NCBI GenBank assembly: GCA_963575745.1
Contig: CAUYUJ010015757.1
Coordinates: 221,517 to 285,516, forward strand
From: Prorocentrum cordatum
Taxonomy: Eukaryota; Sar; Dinophyceae; Prorocentrales; Prorocentraceae
Direction of reading: 5' to 3'
DNA length: 64,000 bases
The translations under genes were made by a program, and so were the position numbers. Each line of letters begins with the position of its first letter. The first letter of the stretch is position 1. The notes under the pieces are model-generated. The model did no database searches. It worked only from the letters and a program-made list of their open reading frames with translations, and had not been told where the DNA came from. This document shows, one piece after another, positions 55,201 to 64,000 of this stretch.

Positions 55201-55830
55201 TGCTTCCGCGTTCAACAAAACACTTAGCACTCAACGGCGTCCGTCTCCAACGCGACACCCGCTGCTCAGCGGCCCCCGTCTCCAACGCAACGCCCGGTGC
55301 TCAACGGCGCCCCGCTGCAAGAGAGAATCCTTAGAAGTTCTGTTCAAATCCCGATCCGCCCGCCGCCCAGCCGCCCGCCGCCTTCCCCGCCGCCCGCCCG
55401 CCGCACTTCCGCGTTCAACGCAACGCCTAGCATTCAACGACGACCGTATCCAACACAACGCCGGGCAGTCAACAGCTTCCGTCCCAAACGCAACAATCAG
55501 CATTCAACGGCATCCCGCTGCAAGAGAGAATCCTTCCTGGAGTTCTGTCAAAATCCCGATCCGCCCGCCCGACCGCCCGCGCGCCCGCCGCCCGCCCCCC
55601 GCCTCGCGCCCGCCGTGCTTCCGCGTTCAACGCAGCATCCAATGCGCAACAACGTCCGTCTCCAACGTCATGCTCAGAACAGCCCCCGTCTCCGACGCAG
55701 CGCCCAGTACTCAACGGCATCCTGCTGCTAGAAAGAAGAAATCCTCAGGCGCCCTATGAAAATCCCGCTCCGCTCGCCCGCGGCCCGCCTGACCGCCGCC
55801 CGCCCGCCGCCAGCCCCCCGCCGCCCGCCC
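52280..55830 (+). repeat. ~207-bp satellite, about 17 units
   Basis: Each unit has a CCGCCCGCCCGCC run, then 2-4 subunits of about 36 bp (CAACGCAACGCCCAGTACTC), then CGGCATCCCGCTGCAAGAGA, and TTAGGAGTTCTGTTCAAATC before the next run. The TTCTGTTCAAATC landmark recurs near 52650, 53045, 53500, 54300, 54505, 54902 and 55330 among others, averaging about 207 bp. As 207 is 69 codons, long Pro/Arg/Ser/Ala frames persist (up to 429 codons). They are treated as artefacts. Confidence 0.9.
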
Positions 55831-55839
55831 GGACAGCCA

Positions 55840-56690
55840 ATTCGCAAACCTAGAGGCGGGGGACGTTTCGGAGGTTCCCCGCGGGATGTCAGATATAGGT
55901 TTGTCTTTATGTGCGTGGCCCCAGAAACTATGGGAAAAAAACGCCAGACCAAGTCCTGAGTTTTTTACGTTTTCCATGCGTTTTTCACACATCGTTCTAT
56001 TTTCTATAGCTGGGCCCCAGATTCGTTCAGGAAGAACAGAAAAGCATTCGGAACACCGCCAACGTTTGCTCTGGGGGGTTTTACGGGAAGTCATCGGACA
56101 TAATATTGCTTATAATTGTGGGGAATCCGAAGTCCCGAAAAAACAACAGAACAACAACCGGGGAATTGTCCGGGGGTTTCTGGAGTTTTTCCCAGGGGAA
56201 GTCAAACATAACATTGCTTCAAAGTGTGGGGCCCAAGAACCCCCCAGACATAGCGTCGTCAATATTGTGGGGGACCAGAACTGACGAGCAACCGCCAGAC
56301 AACTTCCGAGCTGGGAAGTGTTTCAGGGCCTCGGAAAAGTGCCAAAGAAATTGCATAATAACCGCATACAAACCGCAGAAAACCGAATCAAATCCGAGTT
56401 GGGTTGTTTTTCGCTGGTATCCCACGGAGATTTCCAGAGAATCCTCGCTCTTGAAGTTTGAAACAAAACAACAGAAAAAACAAATCCAGCGCCGGGGGGT
56501 GTCCAGGTGTTGTTCGGGGGGTCTTCAGAAATAGCGATTCGTAGAGCTTCCCTGAGAGCGAAGCGGCAAAGCTAGAGAGTAATTCCGCCGCGCTGGTGGG
56601 CTAGTTGGCCCGAAAAATCGACGGAAGTGCTTGTCCTTGTTTAGCCTATGTTGTATAATGGTTTCAAAATTCAACAGTTCGTTAGAGCTC
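55840..56690. other. Diverged G-run repeat, no gene
   Basis: AT-richer than the satellite. AACATAACATTGCTTCAAAG and GTGTGGGGCCCAAGAACCCC near 56210 are the inverse of 50440-50515. TTTTTCACACATCGTTC-type pieces and similar are unexplained. Confidence 0.45.
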
Positions 56691-56833
56691 TAAGATTGGC
56701 CCCCCACCTATGATACTTTTCCCGCTCGCCATCTTAATATCAGGTCGATCGGGTGGAAACCACTATAACACAGCACTCAGGCGGGATCGGCTGTTCAGTG
56801 TCACCTTGACAGGTGCTGTCGGTTTTCTGAACC

Positions 56834-57300
56834 TAACTCGGGCTATAGATGAGCTACAGAGCTGCTCGGCACAGCAATCAGACAGTAATCATCAGGAGCG
56901 CCAGTCTCCAGCATCTAGACGCCTGAGATCGATCTGCTACCTGAGCTGGGACCTCAAAACTCGTACCATGCTAATGTTCTAAGAGGCGCTGCCAAATTTC
57001 TTACTTAACTCGAGCTATAGATGAGCTAAGGAGCTCTTCGGCACACCAACCGAAAGATATCATCAGGAGCGCCAATTTCGAGTATTCAGATGTCTGAGAT
57101 CGGTCTGCTACCAGAGCTGGAACCCAAAAACTATTTCTATTACGCTGATTGTTTAAAAGATGATCATAGGTTGCTCTACTTTCTTCGAGTTGGAGCTGGC
57201 CACGCAGCTGAGAAGCACTTTTCGAGACAATGAGTCAGCAGGAGCATTCGCCAAGACGGCGTTTACTTTCTGCACTCAAGTCGAGTAATAGGCAAGCTAG
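56834..57300 (+). repeat. ~173-bp tandem repeat, about 2.7 units
   Basis: TAACTCGGGCTATAGATGAG at 56834 recurs as TAACTCGAGCTATAGATGAG at about 57006 and as a diverged TTCTTCGAGTTGGAGCTGG near 57181. ATCATCAGGAGCGCCA and CTGAGATCGRTCTGCTACC are shared. Confidence 0.8.
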
Positions 57301-57429
57301 CGACCTGGAAAGCACTCCGCTCAACAGATCAGCATCACATAAAGTCCTCTACAGTAGCTGGGAAGCATACTGTTCGAATGGGAATGATGACGAGCGCCAG
57401 TCAAACTCGAGCTGTGGACAAGCAAGAAG

Positions 57430-57870
57430 CCGCGAAGAAAATTATCCTCCTCTGCTTCCTCCTCCTCCCCCTTCTTCTTATCCTTATCCTCCTTCTCCCT
57501 TATCTTTCTCCTCCTTCTGCTCCTCCCCCTCCCCCTCCTTCTCCTACTCCCCCTTCTCCTCCTTCTCCTCCTCCTCGTCTTTCTGCTCTGCCTCCTCCCC
57601 CCCCTCCGCCCCTCTTCTCCCCCCCCCTCTTTCTCCTCCTCCTCCTCCACCTTCTCCTCCTGCTCTTTCTCCTGCGCCTCCTGCTCCTCCTGATCACCAT
57701 CATTATCATCCTCCTTGTCCCTCTCCACTCTGCCCCCTCCCCCTGCCCGTCATCCGCCCCCCCCCCCCTTCTCCTCCTCCTCCTCATTCCCCACCTCCTC
57801 TTCCTCAGCCTCCTCCACTCCTTCTCCTCCTCACTCCTCCCCCTCCTCCCCCTGACCTCCTCCCCCATGA
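57430..57870. repeat. Imperfect (CTC)n/(TCC)n tract
   Basis: Pyrimidine tract with CTT, CCC and CTG variants. Confidence 0.95.
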
Positions 57871-57944
57871 AATCGCGCCCTCGCGCGCGCGCGGAATGCG
57901 AGGTTGCCGCGCTTGCATGCCATTCATGCACATCGCAAGGAAGC

Positions 57945-59222
57945 TCCACGAGCTCCTGGCGGTAACCAGGGTTCACGGTTCACCGCCGGCTCCCAGTTGC
58001 GCATTTATGCGTGGGGCCCAGGAGCCTTCGCAGCAGAACGCGCAGGTTTTTTCGGGGGGTGCCTGGGAGGTTTTCAGAAATGATACTGTTCCCGACCCTC
58101 CGCGGTTGGGCATTCATTTTGAATTCAGAACCGCGGTCGCGTCTCCTGTTTCTCCGGCCCCCCCCCGCCTCTTGCCTCTCTTCGCCGCCGCTGGGAGGCG
58201 CGATCTGCGAAACTGTTCGCCGCTTTGGAGGGCAACTCGAGTCCAGCGGAGTGAGGCACAGCGGGAACTCGCCGTTCCTGGGGGGCTGCGATCTGCGAAA
58301 CTGTCGCCGCTTTCGAGGGCTGCAGTGGGCCCAGTAAAACGAAACGCCGCGCAGATCTGAGCGGGGCCTCGCCGTCCCGGGGGGCTGCGATATGCGAAAC
58401 TGTCCGCTTTCCAGGGCTGCTGGAAGGTCCAGCGGAGTGAGGAGCCGCGCGTGGGGCCTCGCCATCCCTGCGGAGCTCCGATCTACAAAACTGCCGCCGC
58501 TTCCGAGGGCTGCTGGCGGGTCCAGCCAACTAAAGCACGCGCAGATCCAAGTGTGACCTCGCCCATCCTGGGGGCTGTAATCTGCGGAATTCCTGCCACT
58601 TTGGAGAGCTGCTGGTGGGTCTAGCGGAAAAAGGCACCGCGCAGATCTGAGTGGGACCTCGCTGTCCGTGGAAGGCTGCGATCTGCGAAACTGCCTTCAC
58701 ATTCGAAGGCTGCCGGTGGGTCCACGAAGTCAGGCAACGCGCAGATCCGAGCGGGAAGTCGCCGCATCTAGGGGGCTGTGATCTGCGAACCGCCACTTTC
58801 GAGGCTGCCCGTGGGTCCAGCAGAGTGAATCACAGCGCAGATCTCAGCGGGACCTCGCCGTCTCTGAGGCGCTGCGATCTGCAAGACTGCGTCACTTTCG
58901 AGAGCTGTCGGTGGGCCCTGCGTAGTGAAGCATCGCGCAGATCTGAGCGGGGCCTCGCCGACTGCGATGCGCGGAGCCGTCGCCACATACCAGGGCTGGC
59001 GGGTGCAGCGGAGCGAGGCTGCGCGCGGACCCGAATGGAACTTGCCGCCTTTCGGCAGCTGATCTGAAAAATCTGCCGCCACTTTCCAGCTGCCGGTGGG
59101 TCCAGCAGAGCGAGGCTCTGCGCAGATTCGAGAAGGGCCTCGGTGAAGGGCTCCGATCTGCGACTGGGTGCCGGCGGTAAACCGTGAACCAGGTTACCGC
59201 CAGGGCCCTCGTAGAGCTCTCG
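57945..59222. mobile_element. 1.28-kb element with ~60-bp TIRs enclosing a satellite
   Basis: The left end GAGCTCCTGGCGGTAACCAG, GGTTCACGGTTCACCGCCGG and CTCCCAGTTGCGC is mirrored at the right by GCGACTGGGTGCCGGCGGTA, AACCGTGAACCAGGTTACCG and CCAGGGCCCTCGTAGAGCTC. Between them lies the array 58190-59150. No transposase frame is visible, so this would be non-autonomous, or a hairpin-bounded array. Confidence 0.7.
58190..59150 (+). repeat. Diverged ~106-bp array related to the 102-bp array
   Basis: About nine units of GGGGGCTGCGATCTGCGAAA, CTGTCGCCGCTTTCGAGGGC, TGCTGGTGGGTCCAGCGGAG, GCGCAGATCTGAGCGGGACC. The first half is the reverse complement of the unit at 19790-22130. Individual units are much more diverged and carry indels. 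Confidence 0.82.
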
Positions 59223-59910
59223 ACACGCAAAGCGCTAAGAATAGGACGAAAGAGCTTGCTTGAATATCAGCTTAGAAACTTGGAAAATAAATGTTGTTCT
59301 ACAAAGTTGGTTTCGCCGAGTGTTTCCATAATTATACCACAGCTACGGACCTGATAATTCGGCAGCCCGTCAGCAGGGTGGCTTGCTGCCTGATTAAATT
59401 GAGTTCGCGAAACCACTAAGATTCGGAACAATACATCCTAACTGCCAAAAATCGATTTTCCTGAAACGAATAATCAAATCTCTCAATGTTCGCCCAACAA
59501 ACCGAAAGATCCCAGATTGTCCGCCCGGGCCGGTGAATAATGGGAGCCCGGGGTAAACCGCCAACCACGTCTCCCCAGGCTTGGTAAATCAACTAGCTGC
59601 AACCCGCGCTGGATTTTCTCTAGCTCATCGACGCCGAAGAGCTTTTGACTTTCGAGGGCAGCTGGTGAAGCAGGAGCGCGAGGCACCGCGCAGAAACGCG
59701 CAGAACTGGGCGCCGGCGGTAAACCGTCAACCAGGTCACCGCCGGGGCCCTCGCAGAGCTCTTGACACGTGAAAGAAGGCTCAGAATATGACGAGAAAGC
59801 CTCCAATACCAGCTTAAAAACTCGAACAATGTATGTCTGCGTTTTGTTCGAAGTTACTGGGGGCCGGGGGTAAACTGTCAACCTTGGTTTTTGCGTTTGC
59901 GTAGAGTCAT
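59223..59910 (+). repeat. F8 copies and tandem duplication
   Basis: GCCGGCGGTAAACCGTSAAC at 59167 and 59708, with related pieces at 59553 and 59872. Downstream segments are duplicated too: 59240-59310 (CGAAAGAGCTTGCTTGAATA, CAGCTTAGAAACT) versus 59775-59850. A lone 106-bp-type unit sits at 59640-59690. CGCCGG and CCGGCG arms allow a small hairpin. Confidence 0.7.
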
Positions 59911-59923
59911 GGCAGGACGGAGC

Positions 59924-60409
59924 TCAGGTCCAACCTTGGTTTTTTTGGGTTTGCGCGGGCTCCAGGGCGCTGTCCGCAGCGCCGCCCGACTGGGCGCCTC
60001 GCGAGCCTAGCAGGTCTAAGCGGAGGGCGCGTGTGAGCGCCTCGGCGGCGGCGGAGTGCGGTGGTAAAAGAAAGGCACTGGAGGCGATGTCCCTCCAAAC
60101 GAGGGCATCACGTGGCTCACTCCCTGGGGCCCTCCTGCGGGCTATCTGACGAGAGCCGAATGGAGAAGGAGCGGTGTGGTAGGTCGGACCCCACTGACTG
60201 TAATCCAAGAAGCCTTTCTGCAACCAAAAACCACATCCGCAACCGTTGCCGTCCACTCCCCCATCGTACGCCCCACGATAGGCGACGTGTATAAGATATT
60301 GCGACTCAATCGGACTGCATGCAACCTGATTGGAGTAGAAAGTGCGGCCCTCTCGGGCCAGGTGGGTGAGCTCGTCCGTCGGCCCTGGTGTTATCTTCCC
60401 TGTACTCAC
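59924..60409 (-). pseudogene. LINE RNase H domain, degenerate
   Basis: The frame reads AYDGGVDGNGCGCGFWLQKG around residue 47-66, the D-G-G start strand of RNase H1-type domains (catalytic Asp about residue 49). AAAEALTRALRL follows at about residue 120-131 with the expected catalytic Glu. The spacing between them is longer than usual, and the later catalytic Asp and His-containing part is not evident, so it is probably inactive. In LINEs this domain helps remove template RNA during second-strand synthesis. It lies downstream of the RT in another frame. Confidence 0.55.
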
Positions 60410-60487
60410 GTGGATATATGTCCCGTCCTATGTTCGCCGCTCGGATGTTCGCGCGGCAGCTCAGCTCGTATATGGTCTCCACACTAT

Positions 60488-61225
60488 TCAAAGATTGTGT
60501 TTATTGAGGTGCCCCAGGATCGTCCGCCACAACTTCACAAAGCCTGTGTATGAGTCGTCAAAGCCGTCCCACCAGCAGGGTCCCAAGACTTCCCTATATG
60601 GGCATTGCCAGGTCCGTTGACCTATACTCGTGGAACCAAAACGTCTCCTGGTGACCGAGCGTGCCAGTGAGAGCTGTCCCGATGCATGCAAAGAAGATGT
60701 CAGGTCGTCTCTCCGAGACGTCCACTCGGGATTGTCGAGGAGCAAAATGCCTCGACTGTCAAGAAAGACACGTGAGCACCGTCCGTCCCCTCTGTCGATC
60801 CTCCGTATCACTTCCCTCCCATCCTCCGTATCCGTCTCCCCGGCAGTGTAACGGGAATGGATAGCAAGCTGACCCTGCACATACTGAGCCACATTCCGTG
60901 CAACATTGAAACTGCGTGCACATACCAACTGTGTGATAGATTGGAAACCCTCATCACAATATTGCCGTCGGACGTGGTCCAATCGTCGTGGTCTCCATAT
61001 GTCCCAGCTCTCAGTGGCTGGCTTCCTGCGCCCGAACATCGACACGAGTAGACTCCCCTCGCAGCTGTGCAATAATCGTAGCCCCTCCGCATCCAGTGTA
61101 CAGCAGTCGAGGCCGTAAGACATGACTCTCTGAACCCTATGTTGATATCTATAGAACTTAACCCGTGGGCTCACAGATTTAGAACGAAAATACGGTGCAT
61201 GTACGAAAAACGCCCTCCTGGCCAT
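60488..61225 (-). pseudogene. LINE post-RT C-terminal region
   Basis: The frame reads HRVQRVMSYGLDCCTLDAEG then LRLLHSCEGSLLVSMFGRRK and ESWDIWRPRRLDHVRRQY, matching the thumb/C-terminal pattern after LINE RT domains (a YG-x-x-x-W-like strand, L-x-x-x-x-x-x-x-L-R-x-M helix, then W-x-x-W-x-R). It overlaps the RT palm fragment (61171-61602) in a different frame, so at least one frameshift separates them. The final stop is at the low-coordinate end. Confidence 0.7.
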
Positions 61226-61602
61226 CGTGATCCGATGACGAATATCTCCATGTGTTTTATCAAACTCGGATTCGTCACTCTCTTGAGCGGGAAGGGGGGC
61301 CCTGCAATATCCACCTCAAAGGAGCGTGGTGGGGGGCCTCCTGCAATCATATACTCGAGAGAGTCTGGTTTCCATGATAAACCCCAGTCTCTGAAGCAAG
61401 TGGTGAGTGATGTCAAGAGATACTGAAAATCCTGAGCCGAGGTCGCAACGAGATAGATGTTATCCGCCCACAAGGCATGTGAGTACCTGCACACGTTCAT
61501 AGATACATCCAAGATGTCCGTCACGGGGTATCCTAGCTGGAGGTCCTCCCAAGACTTGAATAGGTCAGCACACATCGCAAGCACGACAATATTAAAGAAC
61601 AA
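61171..61602 (-). pseudogene. LINE RT palm fragment with motifs B and C
   Basis: Upstream of the first initiation-type codon the frame reads RTGGRESPLFFNIVVLAM (motif B). Further on, YSHALWADNIYLVATSAQDF occupies the motif C position, where active enzymes have an A/Y-x-D-D pair. The second Asp is Asn here, which should abolish metal binding if real. FRDWGLSWKPDSLEYM follows as motif D. RT motif A falls in the broken interval 61640-61800 upstream. The fragment is inactive as it stands. Confidence 0.72.
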
Positions 61603-61720
61603 GGGGCTCTCTCTGCCCCCCGTACGGATGGAGCGGTCTCAGGATGTAGTAGCCTCCAAGCCGTCGAAACATAATATACCCGACGTCCCAACAAGAGGCT
61701 CCAGGATACCATGCGTGAGC

Positions 61721-63562
61721 CTAGGGTGGACTTTGAGGGCCTCCAGAGCACGCGCCACAACTTGGATCGGCCTGCGCAACATAAGCAGTTTGGGCGTTGT
61801 TGTTTTTGCCCCAGACGCTCCCATGTTGACATATCTGTTTGAGTGGCCCCACGATCTCCCAAGGGCTCCTACCAGGGCTGAAACCGTAGAGTCCCAGTCG
61901 TTGCAGGTCCCCAGACACCCCCGCCTCCAGTGTGATAGCGAGGGATGTGAGGTACCATTTGGCAAGACTATTGGCAACGACAATCGAGCGTGTCTCCCTC
62001 AATGATCGTAATGTGGGTACTTTGGGCATCAACGTAATGAGAGCCTGTCGCCATGTATCTGGACTCGGAGAGCATGCACGATAGATAGACAGAAATGTGG
62101 TGTAGGTATGGCGGATGGATCTCCACGTGAGCGATTTCAGCAACTCGGCTGCACATCCCTCGGGCCCGCGCGACCTCCCCGTGCGAAGGCGGGCTCTCGC
62201 TCTGAGCACAACTGCAAAAGAGAGCTTCGGCGCTGGCCGACCTGACACATTGGCCTGCCCCCGCAAGCGTCGTAGCAAAGAGAGTTGCTCTGCGCGAGAC
62301 TGTGCACACGACATGGTTGTCGCCCCGTGTATCTGAAGCGCATCCTCCCACTTCCACCGATCCTCCGTAACCTCCCCATCCACCTCCAACGATGTAGTCT
62401 GAACCCGCTGTGTTTTCCTTCCTCCCTGAAACTCCCAAGTAAGTCGGGCCCTGTCGTATTGTCGTTTGTGGGGTCTGATTTGTTGTGTAATGGCTTTCAT
62501 TTGGGCTCTCTTATCTTGGGGGTCCAAGTCGGTGCGTGACTTGAGTCTGCGGTACATGGCCTGGAGATCGGCCAACACCGCCGGCTTGACAGGCGCGGAA
62601 CTGACTGCTGGCGGCACAAGATAGGGATCGGCGAGACCAGACAAGTACGACCCAATGTCTGCAGGGGATGTGTTGGGAATGCCGATATCCGCGAGAGAGG
62701 CGAACTGGGATTGTTGGAGCTGGTCAGAGAAAGGTCGACGAGCCGAGGAGGTAGGGCGGGGTTGGGAGCGAGGTCGATATCGAGGAGCGCGAACCTGGGG
62801 TCGGATCTCGAACTTGAGAAAGGCATGATCAGAGTAGTGGCTGTGGACTCCGTCACGCAGCCATTTCACTATGGTCCCTCCTCTCCCCCAGGCCGTCGGA
62901 ATGCAAACGTAATCTAGCACTTTGCTAGGGCTGGCGGCTCCCCACTTCCAGTAGGTCGGAGTCCGTTCTGCAAAAGTATTGATGGCACAAAGTCCCTCCT
63001 CCCCCATGAAGTGTTCAAAGTGCTCCCTCATCATCTCCTCCCTCCACCGTCTGCTCTCTAAATCATTCCCGTACCCTCTTTGCCGTGTCATAAGTCCCTC
63101 CCCCGTGATCTGCTCCCCCCGTGTCGACACAAGGTCAGGCGTGAGCTCCACATTGGCGTCACACACAAGAAGCAAGCGAGCGCCTGGGAGCCTCTGCACC
63201 GCCTCACGGCGCATTTGCCGCAGCTGTCGGCACATTGTCTCTATATCCGTCGGGGAGTCATCATACGAGCTGTCTTTGAAATAAGCACTGCAGAAGCAAA
63301 CACCGTTACCGAAAATCACACCTGCGATCCTATCTAAGTTAACCCATATATGAATTATGTTGCATTGGTACGATGCCCGTACCAGAACCCCTGCTCGGAG
63401 ACAGCTGGATCGATAACCCAGCCAACCAAGCCGTCTGATCCCATCGGAGAAAATTAAGTGTTGGCACTCCTGGAGGCCAATCACGGCAACTCCTTCATGA
63501 AGGAGCTGTCTGCATAAGACAAATCCTCTAGCATCACGGCGACCAACCCTGGCAACATTCAT
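61721..63562 (-). CDS. LINE APE endonuclease and N-terminal reverse transcriptase
   Basis: A 613-codon frame. The endonuclease domain spans about residues 1-255: VIGLQEC (catalytic Glu about 32), LLLVCDANVEL (Asp-x-Asn about 135-137), KVLDYVC (about 217), and HSHYSDHAFLKFEI with the S-D-H triad at about 244-246. It would nick target DNA for target-primed reverse transcription. After a basic, Arg/Gln/Ser-rich linker comes the RT start: RGPEGCAAELLKSL (about 465), ALITLMPKVP (about 507), RSIVVANSLAKWY (about 525) and GFSPGRSPWEI (about 560). The frame then runs off after about residue 585 through a frameshift; RT motif A continues in another frame. The first ATG is used, but the frame is open upstream, so the true start is uncertain. 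Endonuclease residues look intact; the element as a whole is broken. Confidence 0.8.
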   Translation of the reverse strand: MNVARVGRRDARGFVLCRQLLHEGVAVIGLQECQHLIFSDGIRRLGWLGYRSSCLRAGVLVRASYQCNIIHIWVNLDRIAGVIFGNGVCFCSAYFKDSSYDDSPTDIETMCRQLRQMRREAVQRLPGARLLLVCDANVELTPDLVSTRGEQITGEGLMTRQRGYGNDLESRRWREEMMREHFEHFMGEEGLCAINTFAERTPTYWKWGAASPSKVLDYVCIPTAWGRGGTIVKWLRDGVHSHYSDHAFLKFEIRPQVRAPRYRPRSQPRPTSSARRPFSDQLQQSQFASLADIGIPNTSPADIGSYLSGLADPYLVPPAVSSAPVKPAVLADLQAMYRRLKSRTDLDPQDKRAQMKAITQQIRPHKRQYDRARLTWEFQGGRKTQRVQTTSLEVDGEVTEDRWKWEDALQIHGATTMSCAQSRAEQLSLLRRLRGQANVSGRPAPKLSFAVVLRARARLRTGRSRGPEGCAAELLKSLTWRSIRHTYTTFLSIYRACSPSPDTWRQALITLMPKVPTLRSLRETRSIVVANSLAKWYLTSLAITLEAGVSGDLQRLGLYGFSPGRSPWEIVGPLKQICQHGSVWGKNNNAQTAYVAQADPSCGACSGGPQSPP

Positions 63563-64000
63563 GGAACCTGCCGCGAAAGGCTTGTTGCCTCTGTCCGCGC
63601 TCTCGCGGCGCCCTCATTCCAAGCTGGATTGGAAAGCGGCCACTGTAGTCTGGATACCGTAACGAGGCAAGACCGCGCCCCAGACATCCTTGTGGATGGT
63701 CCAGCGTGCTTCTGACGCCCTCCAAACTGCAAGCTCGGTGGGTCGATGGGTCTGGAGGTCGGGCGGCTTGGTCCAGATAGTGCTGATGCCTTTGCCCGAT
63801 CCAGTCTGACTGCTGATGCCAAACTCTGTGTTCGGATATTTTTTGGGAATCGTTGACTCGAATAATACAAATAGTTTTGCGGACCTAGCTCGGGCAGCAC
63901 ACCGAGTTCTGAGCTCTTGATTTGGCAGGCAGACGCGCCTGATGTCTCCGAATCGATTCCTGTGAGTACGAGCCCTGTAGCCACCCTACAGCCCGAGTTA
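63563..64000 (-). other. Upstream flank of the LINE
   Basis: Minus frames of 63-141 codons cross here without recognisable motifs. It may hold the LINE 5' region, which could extend beyond the window. Confidence 0.4.

Larger units (their letters stand above)
59924..63562 (-). mobile_element. Decayed non-LTR retrotransposon (APE, RT, RNase H)
   Basis: Domain order on the minus strand is endonuclease (63562 to about 62800), linker, RT (about 62150 to 61400), C-terminal region (61150 to 60490) and RNase H (about 60300 to 60000), spread over several frames. A poly-A tail or target duplication is not clear; a CAACCTTGGTTTTT repeat near 59880 and 59933 may mark the 3' end. Endonuclease plus RNase H suggests an I-like or similar LINE group, but the clade cannot be fixed by eye. 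Confidence 0.8.

Noticed and set aside
54470-55759. 429-codon Pro/Arg-rich ORF
   Set aside because: It lies inside the ~207-bp satellite and is explained by its 69-codon period. Kept only as a finding, not as a gene.

Overview
This looks like a nuclear genomic window from a protist with a very large, repeat-rich, GC-rich genome, most likely a dinoflagellate. The evidence is indirect: reverse-transcriptase fragments resemble LINEs common in dinoflagellates, TTTAGGG-type telomere-like repeats occur near 40.85 kb, imperfect trinucleotide tracts are extreme in length, and many short elements with terminal inverted repeats (TIRs) have splice-like edges. No tRNA, rRNA, CRISPR array or bacterial operon was recognised, and no exact dinoflagellate spliced-leader sequence was found by eye. 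Nearly all long open frames are by-products of trinucleotide tracts or of satellites whose period is a multiple of three.

Left third (1-24.4 kb): CTC/ATC/GAT microsatellites alternate with dispersed repeats. A composite repeat (microsatellite, ~110-bp leader, tandem 82-bp array, ~330-bp trailer) occurs in whole or part at 6.1-7.8, 11.9-12.6, 13.7-14.7 and 45.1-46.4 kb. At 19.0-23.0 kb, on the minus strand, two pieces of what looks like one reverse transcriptase are separated by a 2.3-kb array of 102-bp (34-codon) repeats. A further LINE 3' remnant lies at 3.5-3.9 kb.

Middle (24-45 kb): a 330-bp-class tandem array at 27.7-29.4 kb closes with an inverted copy of its last units. A compound trinucleotide tract fills 30.3-32.7 kb. 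From 32.8 to 45 kb the DNA is a mosaic of non-autonomous fold-back elements, labelled F1 to F9 here. F1 (about 155-175 bp) has seven two-ended copies across the window plus fragments. One F5 element appears inserted inside an F4 element with a near-11-bp target duplication. A 106-bp satellite lies between TTTAGGG-like tracts. The best host coding candidate is a minus-strand exon at 44.3-44.7 kb encoding a KA1-like segment.

Right third (45-64 kb): CCCAAGA-type minisatellite elements with a conserved head and tail, a ~207-bp satellite of about 17 units (52.3-55.8 kb), and a 1.28-kb element whose ~60-bp TIRs enclose diverged copies of the 102-bp repeat in the opposite orientation. At the right edge is a decayed minus-strand LINE (59.9-63.6 kb) with APE endonuclease, reverse transcriptase and RNase H domains spread over several frames. 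No functioning pathway can be assembled from the window; its main content is retroelement decay, small inverted-repeat elements and satellite expansion.
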